In this document: positions 51,590-60,043 of the stretch, piece by piece
How positions within the stretch are numbered: position 1 is the first letter of the stretch
Layout of the letters: the number at the start of each line of letters is the position of its first letter
Origin: Microbacterium sp. MYb62
GTDB taxonomy: Bacteria; Actinomycetota; Actinomycetes; Actinomycetales; Microbacteriaceae
Length of the DNA: 64,000 nucleotides
Reading direction: 5' to 3'
Assembly (NCBI RefSeq): GCF_002979475.1
Contig: NZ_PCOY01000009.1
Span: 55,108-119,107 of the forward strand
Made by a program: the position numbers and the translations under genes
Notes under the pieces: generated by a model
Seen by the model: only the letters and a program-made list of their open reading frames with translations
Databases searched by the model: none
Told to the model about the DNA's origin: nothing

Positions 51590-51651
51590 GCCCATAGCGT
51601 CACTGTGTGCCCTGCACCGGGCCCCACCCATTCCAGATCGAAGGATCCACA

Positions 51652-52758
51652 GTGAAGATCTCCCGAATCGCACGAATCGGCGCCATCGGCGCCGTCGCCG
51701 CCCTCGCACTCGCCGGCTGCGCCGCGAACGAAGCAGGCACCGGTTCCACCGACGCACCCACCTCCGACACCGCGGCCGTCAGCGGCTCCCTGGTCGGCGC
51801 GGGCGCCTCCTCGCAGCAGGTCGCCATCCAGGCGTGGACCGCCGAGTTCCAGAAGACCAACCCCGACGCCCAGGTCGAGTACGACCCGCAGGGCTCCGGC
51901 GGCGGCCGCGAGTCCTTCCAGCAGGGTGCGGTCAACTTCGCCGGTTCCGACCGCGCATTCAAGACCGACGAGATCTCGGCCGGCGGATTCGGCGCGTGCG
52001 TCGACGGCTCCGACCTCATCGAGATCCCGGCCTACATCTCCCCGATCGCCATCGTCTTCTCGCTCGACGGCGTGGACGAGCTGAACCTCGACGCCGAGAC
52101 CATCGCGTCGATTTTCGCCGGCAAGATCACCAACTGGAACGACGCAGCGATCGCCGCGGACAACCCTGACGCCACGCTCCCCGACCTCGCCATCACGCCG
52201 GTGCACCGCTCCGACAAGTCGGGCACCACGGGCAACTTCACCGACTACCTCTCGCAGACCGCGGGTGACGTCTGGACCGCGGGCAGCGTCGAGGAGTGGC
52301 CGGCGGACCTCGCCGGCGAGTCCGCCGAGAAGACCTCGGGCGTCGCCAACGCCGTCAAGGGCGGACAGGGCCTCATCGGCTACATCGACTCCTCGCAGGC
52401 CGCCGACTTCTCGGCCGTCAACGTCAAGGTCGGCGACGAGTTCGTGCCGCACTCGGCCGAGGGTGCTGCGGCAACGCTCGACGCTTCGAAGATCGAGGAC
52501 GGCCGCACCGACGGCGACCTCGCCTTCGCGATCGACCGCACCACGACCGCCGACGGCGCATACCCCGTGCTGCTCGTCAGCTACCTCATCGGCTGCGCCG
52601 AGTACGAAGACGAGAACGTCGCGGCACTGACGAAGGCGTTCTTCACCACGGCGATCAGCGCCGAGGGCCAGGACGTGGCGGCGACCAACGCCGGCAGCGC
52701 CCCGATCTCGGACGACCTGCGCACGCAGGCACAGGCTGCGATCGACCTCATCAAGTGA
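51652..52758 (+). CDS. pstS: Phosphate-binding lipoprotein PstS
   Basis: A 368-residue periplasm-type binding lipoprotein from GTG 51652 after GAAGGA. Signal with lipobox ALAGC (Cys23). The phosphate pocket shows GAGASSQQVAIQAW, YDPQGSGGGRESFQQGAVNFAGSDRAF (split), HRSDKSGTTGNFTDYL and KGGQGLIGY. It captures phosphate for PstCA. The gene is followed by a strong hairpin before pstC. Confidence 0.95.
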   Translation: MKISRIARIGAIGAVAALALAGCAANEAGTGSTDAPTSDTAAVSGSLVGAGASSQQVAIQAWTAEFQKTNPDAQVEYDPQGSGGGRESFQQGAVNFAGSDRAFKTDEISAGGFGACVDGSDLIEIPAYISPIAIVFSLDGVDELNLDAETIASIFAGKITNWNDAAIAADNPDATLPDLAITPVHRSDKSGTTGNFTDYLSQTAGDVWTAGSVEEWPADLAGESAEKTSGVANAVKGGQGLIGYIDSSQAADFSAVNVKVGDEFVPHSAEGAAATLDASKIEDGRTDGDLAFAIDRTTTADGAYPVLLVSYLIGCAEYEDENVAALTKAFFTTAISAEGQDVAATNAGSAPISDDLRTQAQAAIDLIK

Positions 52759-52764
52759 GACACT

Positions 52765-52804
52765 GACGGTCTCCGGGATGCCGCACGGCATCCCGGAGAC
52801 CGTC
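52765..52804 (+). terminator. Hairpin between pstS and pstC
   Basis: A perfect 18-bp stem (GACGGTCTCCGGGATGCC) with a GCAC loop. No T-run follows, so it is likely a partial terminator or 3' stabiliser that raises pstS above pstCAB. Confidence 0.7.
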
Positions 52805-52850
52805 TGCTCGCGTCAGACCCCCGATCTCCACTGAGCAGGAAGCAGCTCCC

Positions 52851-53801
52851 ATGACAGCCACGACCTCGCCGGCGTCGACGCGAATCGTCGCGAAGAAGCG
52901 CGCCGGTGACCTCTGGTTCTCCGGCACGGCGGTCGCCGCCGGGTCCATGATCATGATCACGCTGGCCGCGGTCGCGATCTTCCTGATCGTGCAGTCGATC
53001 CCGGCCTTCACGGCGACCGCCGAAGACGCCTCGCTCCTCAAGACGAACTTCTGGGACTACGTCGGCCCCCTCCTCTTCGGCACCGTCTGGGCGGCCTTCC
53101 TGGCCCTCCTCCTGGCGGTGCCGCTGTCGCTCGGCGTGGCCCTGTTCATCACCCACTACGCACCACGGCGCCTCGCCCAGGGCCTGGGATACGTCGTCGA
53201 TCTGCTCGCCGCAGTTCCCTCGGTCGTGTTCGGCCTCTGGGGCATCCTGGTGCTCGCACCGGCCGTCCAGCCGATCTACGCCTGGCTCAACACGAACGCC
53301 TCCTGGATCCCCCTCTTCGGCGGTGTCGTGTCCCCCACCGGACGCACGATCCTCACCGCCGCCATGGTGCTGGCGGTCATGGTCGTCCCGATCATCACCG
53401 CCATCTGCCGCGAGATCTTCCTGCAGACCCCTCGCCTCCACGAAGAGGCCGCCCTCGCACTCGGCGCCACCCGCTGGGAGATGGTGCGCATGGCCGTGCT
53501 GCCGTTCGGGCGCTCCGGCATCGTCTCCGCATCCATGCTCGGTCTCGGCCGCGCGCTCGGCGAGACCATGGCCGTCGCCATGGTGCTGTCGGTGAGCAAG
53601 GCCGTCACGTTCGAGCTGCTCACCTCCACGAACCCCTCCACGATCGCAGCCAACATCGCGCTGACGTTCCCCGAGGCGTACCAGGTCAACATCAACATCC
53701 TCATCGCGACCGGTCTGATCCTGTTCGTCGTGACGTTCGCGGTGAACGCGATCGCACGCTGGTTCGTGAACCGCCGCAAGGAATTCTCGGGAGCGAACTG
53801 A
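52851..53801 (+). CDS. pstC: Phosphate ABC transporter permease PstC
   Basis: A 316-residue permease with six helices. N-terminal helix SMIMITLAAVAIFLIVQSIP; the transmembrane core DYVGPLLFGTVWAAFLALLL; EAA loop EEAALALGATRWEMVRMAVLPFGRSGI contacting PstB. It forms the channel with PstA. Stop and pstA start are one base apart. Confidence 0.95.
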   Translation: MTATTSPASTRIVAKKRAGDLWFSGTAVAAGSMIMITLAAVAIFLIVQSIPAFTATAEDASLLKTNFWDYVGPLLFGTVWAAFLALLLAVPLSLGVALFITHYAPRRLAQGLGYVVDLLAAVPSVVFGLWGILVLAPAVQPIYAWLNTNASWIPLFGGVVSPTGRTILTAAMVLAVMVVPIITAICREIFLQTPRLHEEAALALGATRWEMVRMAVLPFGRSGIVSASMLGLGRALGETMAVAMVLSVSKAVTFELLTSTNPSTIAANIALTFPEAYQVNINILIATGLILFVVTFAVNAIARWFVNRRKEFSGAN

Positions 53802-53802
53802 C

Positions 53803-54906
53803 ATGACCGTGACCGCCCCCGAATCGGCTCGCACGGCGAGCGCCGCTCCGTCCCAGCTCTCGCTCCGATCAGGACACCTCCCCCGCTGGTCGCCCTGGGC
53901 TCTTCTCGGCCTGTCGCTCCTCATCGGATTCACGCCATTCGCCATCACGGCACTCGCCAGCGGATCCGAGCTCAACATCGCCGGCTCCGTCGTCCTCGGC
54001 GCCATCATCTACCTGGTGCTCATCTATGTGATGTCGCGCATCATCGAGAGCCCGCGGAAGGCGCTCGACCGCCTGATCACCGGCATCGTCACCTCGGCGT
54101 TCGCGATCGCGATGGTGCCGCTGGTGTCGGTCGCCATCACCGTGGTCGCCAACGGGCTGGCCCGCTTCGACGGACTCTTCTTCTCCTCGTCGATGCGCGG
54201 CGTGCTCGGCGAGGGCGGCGGCGCCCTCCACGCCATCATCGGTACGCTCCTGGTCACGCTCGCCGCGGCGATCATCTCGATCCCGATCGGCCTGATGACG
54301 GCCGTCTACCTGGTCGAGTACGGCAAGGGCGGCCGCATGGCCCGCACCATCACCTTCCTCGTCGACGTGATGACGGGCATCCCGTCGATCGTCGCCGGTC
54401 TGTTCGCCTATGCCGTGTTCGCGCTGATCTTCGGCCCCGGTGTGCGCATGGGCATCGCGGGCTCGGTCGCCCTGGCCGTGCTCATGATCCCCGTCGTCGT
54501 GCGTTCCACCGAGGAGATGCTGCGACTCGTACCCAACGAACTGCGCGAGGCGTCGTATGCGCTCGGCGTGCCGAAGTGGCTCACGATCGTCAAGGTGGTC
54601 CTCCCGACCTCGATCGCCGGGATCACGACGGGCGTCATGCTCGCGATCTCCCGCGTGATCGGCGAGACGGCCCCGCTGCTGCTCACCGCCGGATTCACCG
54701 ACGCCATGAACTACAACCTGTTCAGCGGACGTATGCAGACCCTCCCGGTGTTCACCTACTCGCAGTATGCGTACCAGGGCATTCCCGCGGAGGCCTACGT
54801 CGAGCGGGCCTGGGCAGCCGCCCTGACGCTCATCATCATCGTCATGCTGCTCAACCTGATCGCACGACTCGTCGCGAAGATCTTCGCCCCCAAGACCGGC
54901 CGCTGA
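53803..54906 (+). CDS. pstA: Phosphate ABC transporter permease PstA
   Basis: A 367-residue permease, longer than usual by about 80 N-terminal residues that hold two additional hydrophobic helices (WALLGLSLLIGFTPFAITAL; GSVVLGAIIYLVLIYVMSRI). The core has LLVTLAAAIISIPIGLMTAVYLVEYG, the permease signature MTGIPSIVAGLFAYAVF and EAA loop ELREASYALGVPKWLTIVKVVLPTSIAGI. It pairs with PstC. Confidence 0.94.
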   Translation: MTVTAPESARTASAAPSQLSLRSGHLPRWSPWALLGLSLLIGFTPFAITALASGSELNIAGSVVLGAIIYLVLIYVMSRIIESPRKALDRLITGIVTSAFAIAMVPLVSVAITVVANGLARFDGLFFSSSMRGVLGEGGGALHAIIGTLLVTLAAAIISIPIGLMTAVYLVEYGKGGRMARTITFLVDVMTGIPSIVAGLFAYAVFALIFGPGVRMGIAGSVALAVLMIPVVVRSTEEMLRLVPNELREASYALGVPKWLTIVKVVLPTSIAGITTGVMLAISRVIGETAPLLLTAGFTDAMNYNLFSGRMQTLPVFTYSQYAYQGIPAEAYVERAWAAALTLIIIVMLLNLIARLVAKIFAPKTGR

Positions 54907-54936
54907 GCCCTCGACCCGACAAGCAAGGAATCTGCA

Positions 54937-55716
54937 GTGTCCAAGAGCATCGAAGTCAACGACCTGAACGTCTACTACAGCGACTTCCTCGCCGTGGAGG
55001 GCGTCTCCCTCGACATCCAGCCGCGCAGCGTCACGGCCTTCATCGGCCCGTCCGGCTGCGGCAAGTCCACCTTCCTGCGCACCCTCAACCGCATGCACGA
55101 GGTCATCCCCGGCGCCCGCGTCGAGGGAGAGGTGCTGCTCGACGGCAAGGACCTCTACGGCCCCGGCATCGACCCGGTGCTCGTGCGCCGCCAGGTGGGC
55201 ATGGTCTTCCAGCGCCCGAACCCGTTCCCCACGATGTCGATCAAGGAGAACGTCCTCGCCGGTGTGAAGCTCAACAACAGCCGCATGTCGAAGAGCGACC
55301 AGGACGCCCTCGTCGAGAAGTCGCTCACCGGCGCGAACCTGTGGAACGAGGTCAAGGATCGTCTCGACAAGCCCGGCTCCGGTCTCTCCGGCGGCCAGCA
55401 GCAGCGTCTGTGCATCGCCCGTGCCATCGCCGTGTCGCCTCAGGTGCTGCTGATGGACGAGCCCTGCTCGGCTCTCGACCCGATCTCGACCTATGCGATC
55501 GAGGAGCTGATCGGCGAGCTCAAGAACGAGTTCACGATCGTGATCGTGACGCACAACATGCAGCAGGCGAGCCGCGTGTCGGACAAGACCGCATTCTTCA
55601 ACATCGCCGGCACCGGCAAGCCCGGCAAGCTCATCGAGTACGACGACACCACCTCGATTTTCACCACGCCTTCCGTGCAGGCGACCGAGGACTACGTCTC
55701 CGGCCGCTTCGGTTGA
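54937..55716 (+). CDS. pstB: Phosphate ABC transporter ATPase PstB
   Basis: A 259-residue ATPase from GTG 54937. Walker [11 protein letters not shown]-loop [12 protein letters not shown], signature [14 protein letters not shown], Walker [15 protein letters not shown]-loop VTHNMQQA. Standard length. It powers PstCA and signals with SenX3-PhoU. The operon ends at a strong terminator. Confidence 0.97.
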   Translation: MSKSIEVNDLNVYYSDFLAVEGVSLDIQPRSVTAFIGPSGCGKSTFLRTLNRMHEVIPGARVEGEVLLDGKDLYGPGIDPVLVRRQVGMVFQRPNPFPTMSIKENVLAGVKLNNSRMSKSDQDALVEKSLTGANLWNEVKDRLDKPGSGLSGGQQQRLCIARAIAVSPQVLLMDEPCSALDPISTYAIEELIGELKNEFTIVIVTHNMQQASRVSDKTAFFNIAGTGKPGKLIEYDDTTSIFTTPSVQATEDYVSGRFG

Positions 55717-55726
55717 GTTGAGGAAC

Positions 55727-55772
55727 ACGTGAAGAGGGCCCAGGAACTTCGGTTCCCGGGCCCTCTTCACGT
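55727..55772. terminator. Terminator after pstB
   Basis: A 21-bp stem with one mismatch (ACGTGAAGAGGGCCC...) and a TTCG loop between convergent pstB and pabC. Confidence 0.88.
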
Positions 55773-55806
55773 TCCGGCGCCTCTTCGCGCGCCGGCGCCT
55801 CGAGGA

Positions 55807-56691
55807 TCAGTCGCGGGGCGAGAGCAGGTAGCGGTTCAGGTCGGCGGTCAGGGCGTGATCGACCGGAAGGGGGGCGTCATCGATGGCCGTGATCGCCGCA
55901 GCGAGGCGGACGCTCGACACCAGCCACGCGGCATCCGCCCTGGCCAGATCGGACGCCGGGATGCGGTCGTAGCCGACATCGAAGCCCTTCGCGGTGAGGT
56001 GATCGTACACGCTGAGCTGCGTCGTGCCGTGCAGGATGCCGCCGTTCGGCGCCGGTGTGACGAACCGGTCACCGAAACGGAGGATCAGCGAGGCCGTCGG
56101 CGCCTCCAGCACGAAGCCGTCGCTCGAGAGGAAGATCGCGTCACCCGCACCGCGCCGGTGCGCCTCGCGCAGCGCCGCCATGTTCACCGCATACGAGAGC
56201 GTCTTCGCCCCCAGCAGCAGCCACGGCGCCCGTTCGGCCGCGCCGAGGTCGTATCCGCGATCGAGAGTCACGACGCGCACGCCGTTCGCCCGCACCGCAG
56301 AGAAGTCGGATGCAGGAGCCGCGGTCACCCAGGCCGTCGGCGTCGGCCCGTGCTCGACCCCACGGCTGAGGATCAACTTGATGACGGATTCACCGGTGCC
56401 GAGCTGACGCGCGGCGTGATCGACGGCCTGCCGCCACTGCGCGAGATTCGGCACCGGAAGATCGCACAGCCGCGCCGAGTGCGCGAGCCGCTCCAGGTGG
56501 GGAACCACCTCCTGCGCGTGTCCGTCGATCACGCCGATGGACTCGAAGACGCCATCTCCGCGCTGGGTGCTCAGCTCGCCGACGCTGAGCGCCGGGGCCG
56601 CGGCATCCACCTGCGTGAACGTGTCGGCATAGTCGGCGCGCTGCTCCTCGGCGGCGACGGGATCGATCATCAGTGCAAAGCGCCCGGTCAT
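55807..56691 (-). CDS. pabC: Aminodeoxychorismate lyase / class IV aminotransferase
   Basis: A 294-residue PLP enzyme of fold IV. The Schiff-base Lys163 lies in LLGAKTLSYAVNMAALREAH, with GDGVFESIGVIDG near 45-57 and APTASLILRFGDRFVTP near the cofactor phosphate site. The family includes PabC (4-aminobenzoate for folate) and branched-chain or D-amino-acid aminotransferases; the sequence fits PabC best. ATG 56691 lies six bases after TAGGCT (leaderless). Confidence 0.82.
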   Translation of the reverse strand: MTGRFALMIDPVAAEEQRADYADTFTQVDAAAPALSVGELSTQRGDGVFESIGVIDGHAQEVVPHLERLAHSARLCDLPVPNLAQWRQAVDHAARQLGTGESVIKLILSRGVEHGPTPTAWVTAAPASDFSAVRANGVRVVTLDRGYDLGAAERAPWLLLGAKTLSYAVNMAALREAHRRGAGDAIFLSSDGFVLEAPTASLILRFGDRFVTPAPNGGILHGTTQLSVYDHLTAKGFDVGYDRIPASDLARADAAWLVSSVRLAAAITAIDDAPLPVDHALTADLNRYLLSPRD

Positions 56692-56697
56692 GATCCG

Positions 56698-56703
56698 AGC
56701 CTA
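56698..56703 (-). promoter_or_regulatory. Leaderless -10 of pabC
   Basis: TAGGCT, six bases (CGGATC), then ATG 56691. Confidence 0.6.
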
Positions 56704-56734
56704 GATGGCGGGAATACCCGCCGTCTCATCGCGT

Positions 56735-56830
56735 TACAATTGAGTGGCCGGGCCGCATAACCCCGGGCTCCAATTTTTGCCGCTTTGAGCGGCCTTCCGC
56801 CGAGAGGCGTTCTTGCGGCCCGGTCTTTTC
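56735..56830 (+). ncRNA. Candidate structured small RNA with own promoter and terminator
   Basis: TACAAT (56735-56740) predicts a start near 56746. From there GGCCGGGCCGCA (56746-56757) pairs with TGCGGCCCGGTC (56814-56825) as a 12-bp closing helix followed at once by TTTTCC. Inside are two hairpins, GCCGC-TTTGA-GCGGC (56779-56793) and CGCC-GAGA-GGCG (56798-56809, a GNRA loop), and an unpaired CCGGGCTCCAATTTTT stretch. No ORF fits. The 171-base gap separates two minus-strand genes. I cannot match it to a known RNA family. Confidence 0.62.
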
Positions 56831-56862
56831 CTGTCCGGGCGCCCCGTCCACACCGTATCGGC

Positions 56863-57492
56863 TCAGGCGAGAGCGCCCATCCTCCACAGCACTCCGGAGG
56901 CCGCCAGGTCCTGCGCATAACTGCTCAGGCGCAGCGCTCGCGTGGTCAGCTCGCTGGCCCGCGCGGGTTCTGTCGGCTCGTAGTCGTCCGCCGCATGCGT
57001 CGCGCCCGAGGCCTGCACGCGGCAGAACGCCGCCGCCCGGTCGAGCGCCACCGCGAAGTCACCCCGGAACGCGCCCCGCAGGATCGTGTCGATCAGCGCG
57101 ACCAGCTCATCGGGACTCGCCGGCACGGGAGCCCCGGCGATCACCGCGTCGGCAGAGGGAAGCTCGACCCGTCCCCGGTCGTACAGGAGCGCGGCGGTGT
57201 GCGGATCACCATGGATCGCCAGCTGCAGCACGTAGAGACGCCACAGTGCGCCCGGCAGCGTCCGAGAAGGAGCCTTAGACCACAGCTCCGCGATCTCGTC
57301 GATCCCGTGCTCTTCGGTGAAGGCCACCAGGCGCTCGGCGCTCGCGCCGCTCTCGTCCGCACGGACGCGGGTCAAGAGGGCGGATGCCGTGGCGTGCGCG
57401 ATGCGCGTCTCCTCGGCAGGATCGTGTGCGCCGACGATGTTGTCGAAGGCGCTCGTCGGCCGGCGCACAGGCCGGTGGTACTGCTCGGGCAT
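56863..57492 (-). CDS. Conserved actinobacterial helical protein of unknown function
   Basis: A 209-residue, almost all-helical protein (EETRIAHATASALLTRVRAD; GALWRLYVLQLAIHGDPHTA; DFAVALDRAAAFCRVQASGA). I think similar proteins occur in Microbacteriaceae genomes, where they may carry unrelated automatic names; no function is known to me. ATG 57492 is six bases after TACCCT, favouring a leaderless start over the GTG at 57525. Confidence 0.65.
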   Translation of the reverse strand: MPEQYHRPVRRPTSAFDNIVGAHDPAEETRIAHATASALLTRVRADESGASAERLVAFTEEHGIDEIAELWSKAPSRTLPGALWRLYVLQLAIHGDPHTAALLYDRGRVELPSADAVIAGAPVPASPDELVALIDTILRGAFRGDFAVALDRAAAFCRVQASGATHAADDYEPTEPARASELTTRALRLSSYAQDLAASGVLWRMGALA

Positions 57493-57498
57493 CACTCC

Positions 57499-57504
57499 AG
57501 GGTA
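57499..57504 (-). promoter_or_regulatory. Leaderless -10 of the 56863 gene
   Basis: TACCCT, six bases (GGAGTG), then ATG 57492. Confidence 0.5.
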
Positions 57505-57521
57505 CGCGCGATCCGCGACGG

Positions 57522-58322
57522 TCACGCCGTGGGGATGACGATCACCGGGTCGGACGTGGGCTGCCCTGTCGGCGAGCCGCCTGCCGGCTCGACCGTCACC
57601 GCGATCGCATCGCCGGCCTGCATGTCTCCCGCGAGGAGTGCGGTCGCATCTCCGTCCGCGACGTCGAAGACGCCCGCTGACACGGGGGCGTCACCGCGCA
57701 CGAACCAGAGCTCGTAGGTCTCGCCGTCCCCGGGCGCGGGAAGACCGTCGGCGACCAGCACGGCCTTGCCGACCGAGGCCGACCAGTGCGCGGTCGCCGT
57801 CCCGCCGTCGTCGAGGGCGACCGTCGCCTGCTCGGCGTCTCCCGCCGCTTCGATCTCCTGCAGGGCGACGACGCTCGCCGGAGGGTTCAGTTGCTGGTTC
57901 AGCACGACCGCTCCGATGCCGACGCCCACGAGCACGGCGAGGCACGCCGCAAGAGCGAAGACGGTTCGACCCCACCGGCGCGGTCTCGGGTTCGGTGAAG
58001 GTGTCGCCGCGGGACCGTTCACGGGCGCAGAGGCCGGACCGACAGAATCGGGGTCTTCCGCATCGGGTACGGCGGCGGTTCCCGCGCCGCCGTCCTGTGG
58101 CAGGTCCGCGATCTGCGCGAGCAGCGCGGAGCGGATGTGCGCGGGAGCGGTGACGGACTCGACCGGATCGGCGAGCGACGCGGCCGCCGCGACATCCGCA
58201 TCGACGGTGGTGCGCCATTCCGGGTGATCCGCGAGGGCGGCACGATAGCGGCGCTCGTCATCTGCGGAGAGCGAGTGCAGCGCGGCACCTGCTGCGAGCT
58301 CCGCGAATTCCTTCTCGTTCAT
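57522..58322 (-). CDS. rskA: Anti-sigma-K factor RskA
   Basis: A 266-residue membrane anti-sigma factor. Cytoplasmic N-terminus (1-110) begins with the RskA-type MNEKEFAELAAGAALHSLSADDERRYRAAL, one transmembrane helix about 118-140 (TVFALAACLAVLVGVGIGAV), and an extracytoplasmic domain with QEIEAAGDAEQATVALDDGG and YELWFVRGDAPVSAGVF, the conserved RskA C-terminal signature. It overlaps sigK by four bases and would sequester it until proteolysis. Confidence 0.92.
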   Translation of the reverse strand: MNEKEFAELAAGAALHSLSADDERRYRAALADHPEWRTTVDADVAAAASLADPVESVTAPAHIRSALLAQIADLPQDGGAGTAAVPDAEDPDSVGPASAPVNGPAATPSPNPRPRRWGRTVFALAACLAVLVGVGIGAVVLNQQLNPPASVVALQEIEAAGDAEQATVALDDGGTATAHWSASVGKAVLVADGLPAPGDGETYELWFVRGDAPVSAGVFDVADGDATALLAGDMQAGDAIAVTVEPAGGSPTGQPTSDPVIVIPTA

Positions 58323-58918
58323 GCCGTCACCCCCATCGCCGTGCGCAGACGGGTAAGCCCGTCTCGCATCCGTGTCTTGATCGTCCCCAGCGGCGCTCCC
58401 ACGAGAGCCGCGATCTCGTTCTGACTGTAACCGCCGTAGTACGCGAGGACGAGCGCTTCGCGCTGCGCCTCGGGAAGTCCCGAGAGCGCTTGGACGACCT
58501 TTCCTCCCTCGATCCCCAATTCGACCTGCTCCGCGACACTGTCGTGCGCGACGCCGATGTCCTTGAAGCCTGCTCTCACGTCCCGGTCAGCGCTCGACTG
58601 CGAAGCTCGCACCCGATCGATGGCCCGGCGATGTGCGATCGTCATGATCCACGCTCGTCCCTGACCTCTGTTCGGAGCGAAGCGCGAAGCGGATTGCCAG
58701 ATCTCCAGAAACACCTCCTGGAGCACTTCCTCGCTCTGCGCGCGGTTGATCAGCACGCGGAGGATGAGACCGAACACGCGAGAGGAGAGCGTGTCGTAGA
58801 GAGCCGCGAAGGCAACCTGATCACCGGAGGCGACGCGGACGAGGAGGTCGGCGACAGCATCCTGCGTCGCTCCGTCCTCGGGAACGTCGAACCCATCGAT
58901 GACCATCTCCCCCAGCAT
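58319..58918 (-). CDS. sigK: ECF sigma factor SigK
   Basis: A 199-residue ECF sigma. Region 2 (VASGDQVAFAALYDTLSSRV; LQEVFLEIWQSASRFAPNRG) and region 4 (VQALSGLPEAQREALVLAYY followed by GGYSQNEIAALVGAPLGTIKTRMRDG) are complete. Coupled to rskA. ATG 58918 or ATG 58906 may be the start. Its likely target is the divergent fasciclin gene, as mpt70/mpt83 are for mycobacterial SigK. Confidence 0.93.
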   Translation of the reverse strand: MLGEMVIDGFDVPEDGATQDAVADLLVRVASGDQVAFAALYDTLSSRVFGLILRVLINRAQSEEVLQEVFLEIWQSASRFAPNRGQGRAWIMTIAHRRAIDRVRASQSSADRDVRAGFKDIGVAHDSVAEQVELGIEGGKVVQALSGLPEAQREALVLAYYGGYSQNEIAALVGAPLGTIKTRMRDGLTRLRTAMGVTA

Positions 58919-59035
58919 GCCGCATCTCCTCCCCGATCACGTGCAGACGTCACCCGAACGTGAAGGAATCGGCCTCGCGAACCGTTCACTTCGGAACTGT
59001 CATCGGGTCGATTTCGAAGTTTTCTCGGATTCGTC

Positions 59036-59062
59036 CCATCCGATCCGGAACGGGCTCCGAAC
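59036..59062 (+). promoter_or_regulatory. SigK-type promoter of the fasciclin gene
   Basis: CCATCC (59036-59041), a 15-base spacer, CCGAAC (59057-59062). The hexamers resemble the CCATCC / CCGAAT consensus known for M. tuberculosis SigK. It lies about 50 bases upstream of the fasciclin start and divergent from sigK. Confidence 0.62.
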
Positions 59063-59113
59063 AGCCCTCGACGCCACGGAGAGGCCGTGGCTCAGTTCTT
59101 GAAGGAGCTCGAC

Positions 59114-59773
59114 ATGTTCAGCACCAAGAAGAAGATCACCGCAGCGATCACCCTCGGCCTGGCGAGCGCGTTCCTGCTCTCCGCCTGTTCCATGGGCAGC
59201 GGCAGCACCACGGATTCGTCGTCAGAGCCGAAGGCACCCGAGACGTCGGAGTCGACGCCCACGGAGATGGATCCCGCGGCCAACCTGGTCGGCCCCGGCT
59301 GCGCGGCGTACGCCGACGCCGTGCCGGACGGCGCGGGCTCGGTCGAAGGAATGTCGCAGGACCCGGTCGCGGTCGCGGCATCGAACAACCCGCTGCTGAC
59401 CACGCTGGTCGCTGCCGTCAGCGGACAGCTCAACCCCGACGTCGATCTCGTCGACACCTTGAACGGTGGCGAGTTCACGGTCTTCGCGCCGGTCGACGAC
59501 GCCTTCGCGAAGATCGACCCGGCCACCATCGAGGCTCTCAAGACCGACAGCGCGACGCTGAGCTCGATCCTGACCTACCACGTGGTCCCCGGACAGATCG
59601 AGCCGGCCGACATCGACGGCATGCACACGACCGTGCAGGGCGCCGATCTCGAGGTCACGGGCAGCGGCGATGACCTGAAGGTCAACGGCGTCAGCGTCAT
59701 CTGCGGTGGAGTGCAGACGGCGAACGCGACCGTGTACCTGATCGACTCGGTCCTGATGCCCCCGGCTTCCTAA
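59114..59773 (+). CDS. Fasciclin-domain lipoprotein (MPT83/MPT70-like)
   Basis: A 219-residue protein from ATG 59114 after GAAGGAG. Signal with lipobox LLSAC (Cys25), a Ser/Thr/Pro linker, then one FAS1 domain (about 75-219): [34 protein letters not shown] (H1-like), [11 protein letters not shown] (conserved YH) and [16 protein letters not shown]1 proteins mediate adhesion or cell-surface contacts. It is the probable main target of the adjacent SigK/RskA pair. Confidence 0.92.
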   Translation: MFSTKKKITAAITLGLASAFLLSACSMGSGSTTDSSSEPKAPETSESTPTEMDPAANLVGPGCAAYADAVPDGAGSVEGMSQDPVAVAASNNPLLTTLVAAVSGQLNPDVDLVDTLNGGEFTVFAPVDDAFAKIDPATIEALKTDSATLSSILTYHVVPGQIEPADIDGMHTTVQGADLEVTGSGDDLKVNGVSVICGGVQTANATVYLIDSVLMPPAS

Positions 59774-59845
59774 GCTGGGGCGGTCGGGAGGAGGATCCCG
59801 GCACGCGCCCTTCTCGGGGGCAGGGGGAGGAACCCGGGAAGGATT

Positions 59846-59880
59846 GGGGCCGTCGGCGACACTGTGTCGCCGACGGCCCC
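59846..59880 (+). terminator. Fasciclin gene terminator
   Basis: A perfect GC-rich inverted repeat (GGGGCCGTCGGCGACAC with its complement) 73 bases after the stop. Confidence 0.78.
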
Positions 59881-59907
59881 TCGTCGTGCGCACTAGACTT
59901 TGGGGAG

Positions 59908-59980
59908 GGGCCTCTAGCTCAGTTGGCAGAGCATCGGACTTTTAATCCGCGGGTCGTGGGTTCGAGCCCCACGGGGCCCA
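59908..59980 (+). tRNA. tRNA-Lys (TTT anticodon)
   Basis: Cloverleaf of 73 bases: acceptor GGGCCTC/GGGGCCC, D arm GCTC/GAGC, anticodon stem TCGGA/TCCGC (one mismatch) with loop CTTTTAA, T arm GTGGG-TTCGAGC-CCCAC. Anticodon TTT. TAGACT at 59894-59899 could be the -10. Confidence 0.95.
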
Positions 59981-60043
59981 CCGTGTCATCCCGTTCGCTC
60001 CCCGGCGTCGGCTGTTCGCAGGCCCCGCCTCGGGTCTGTTTCT

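Noticed and set aside
53869..55770. A 633-residue minus-strand ORF opposite pstA and pstB
   Set aside because: Antisense of well-supported pstA/pstB; sequence is a charged shadow without domains.
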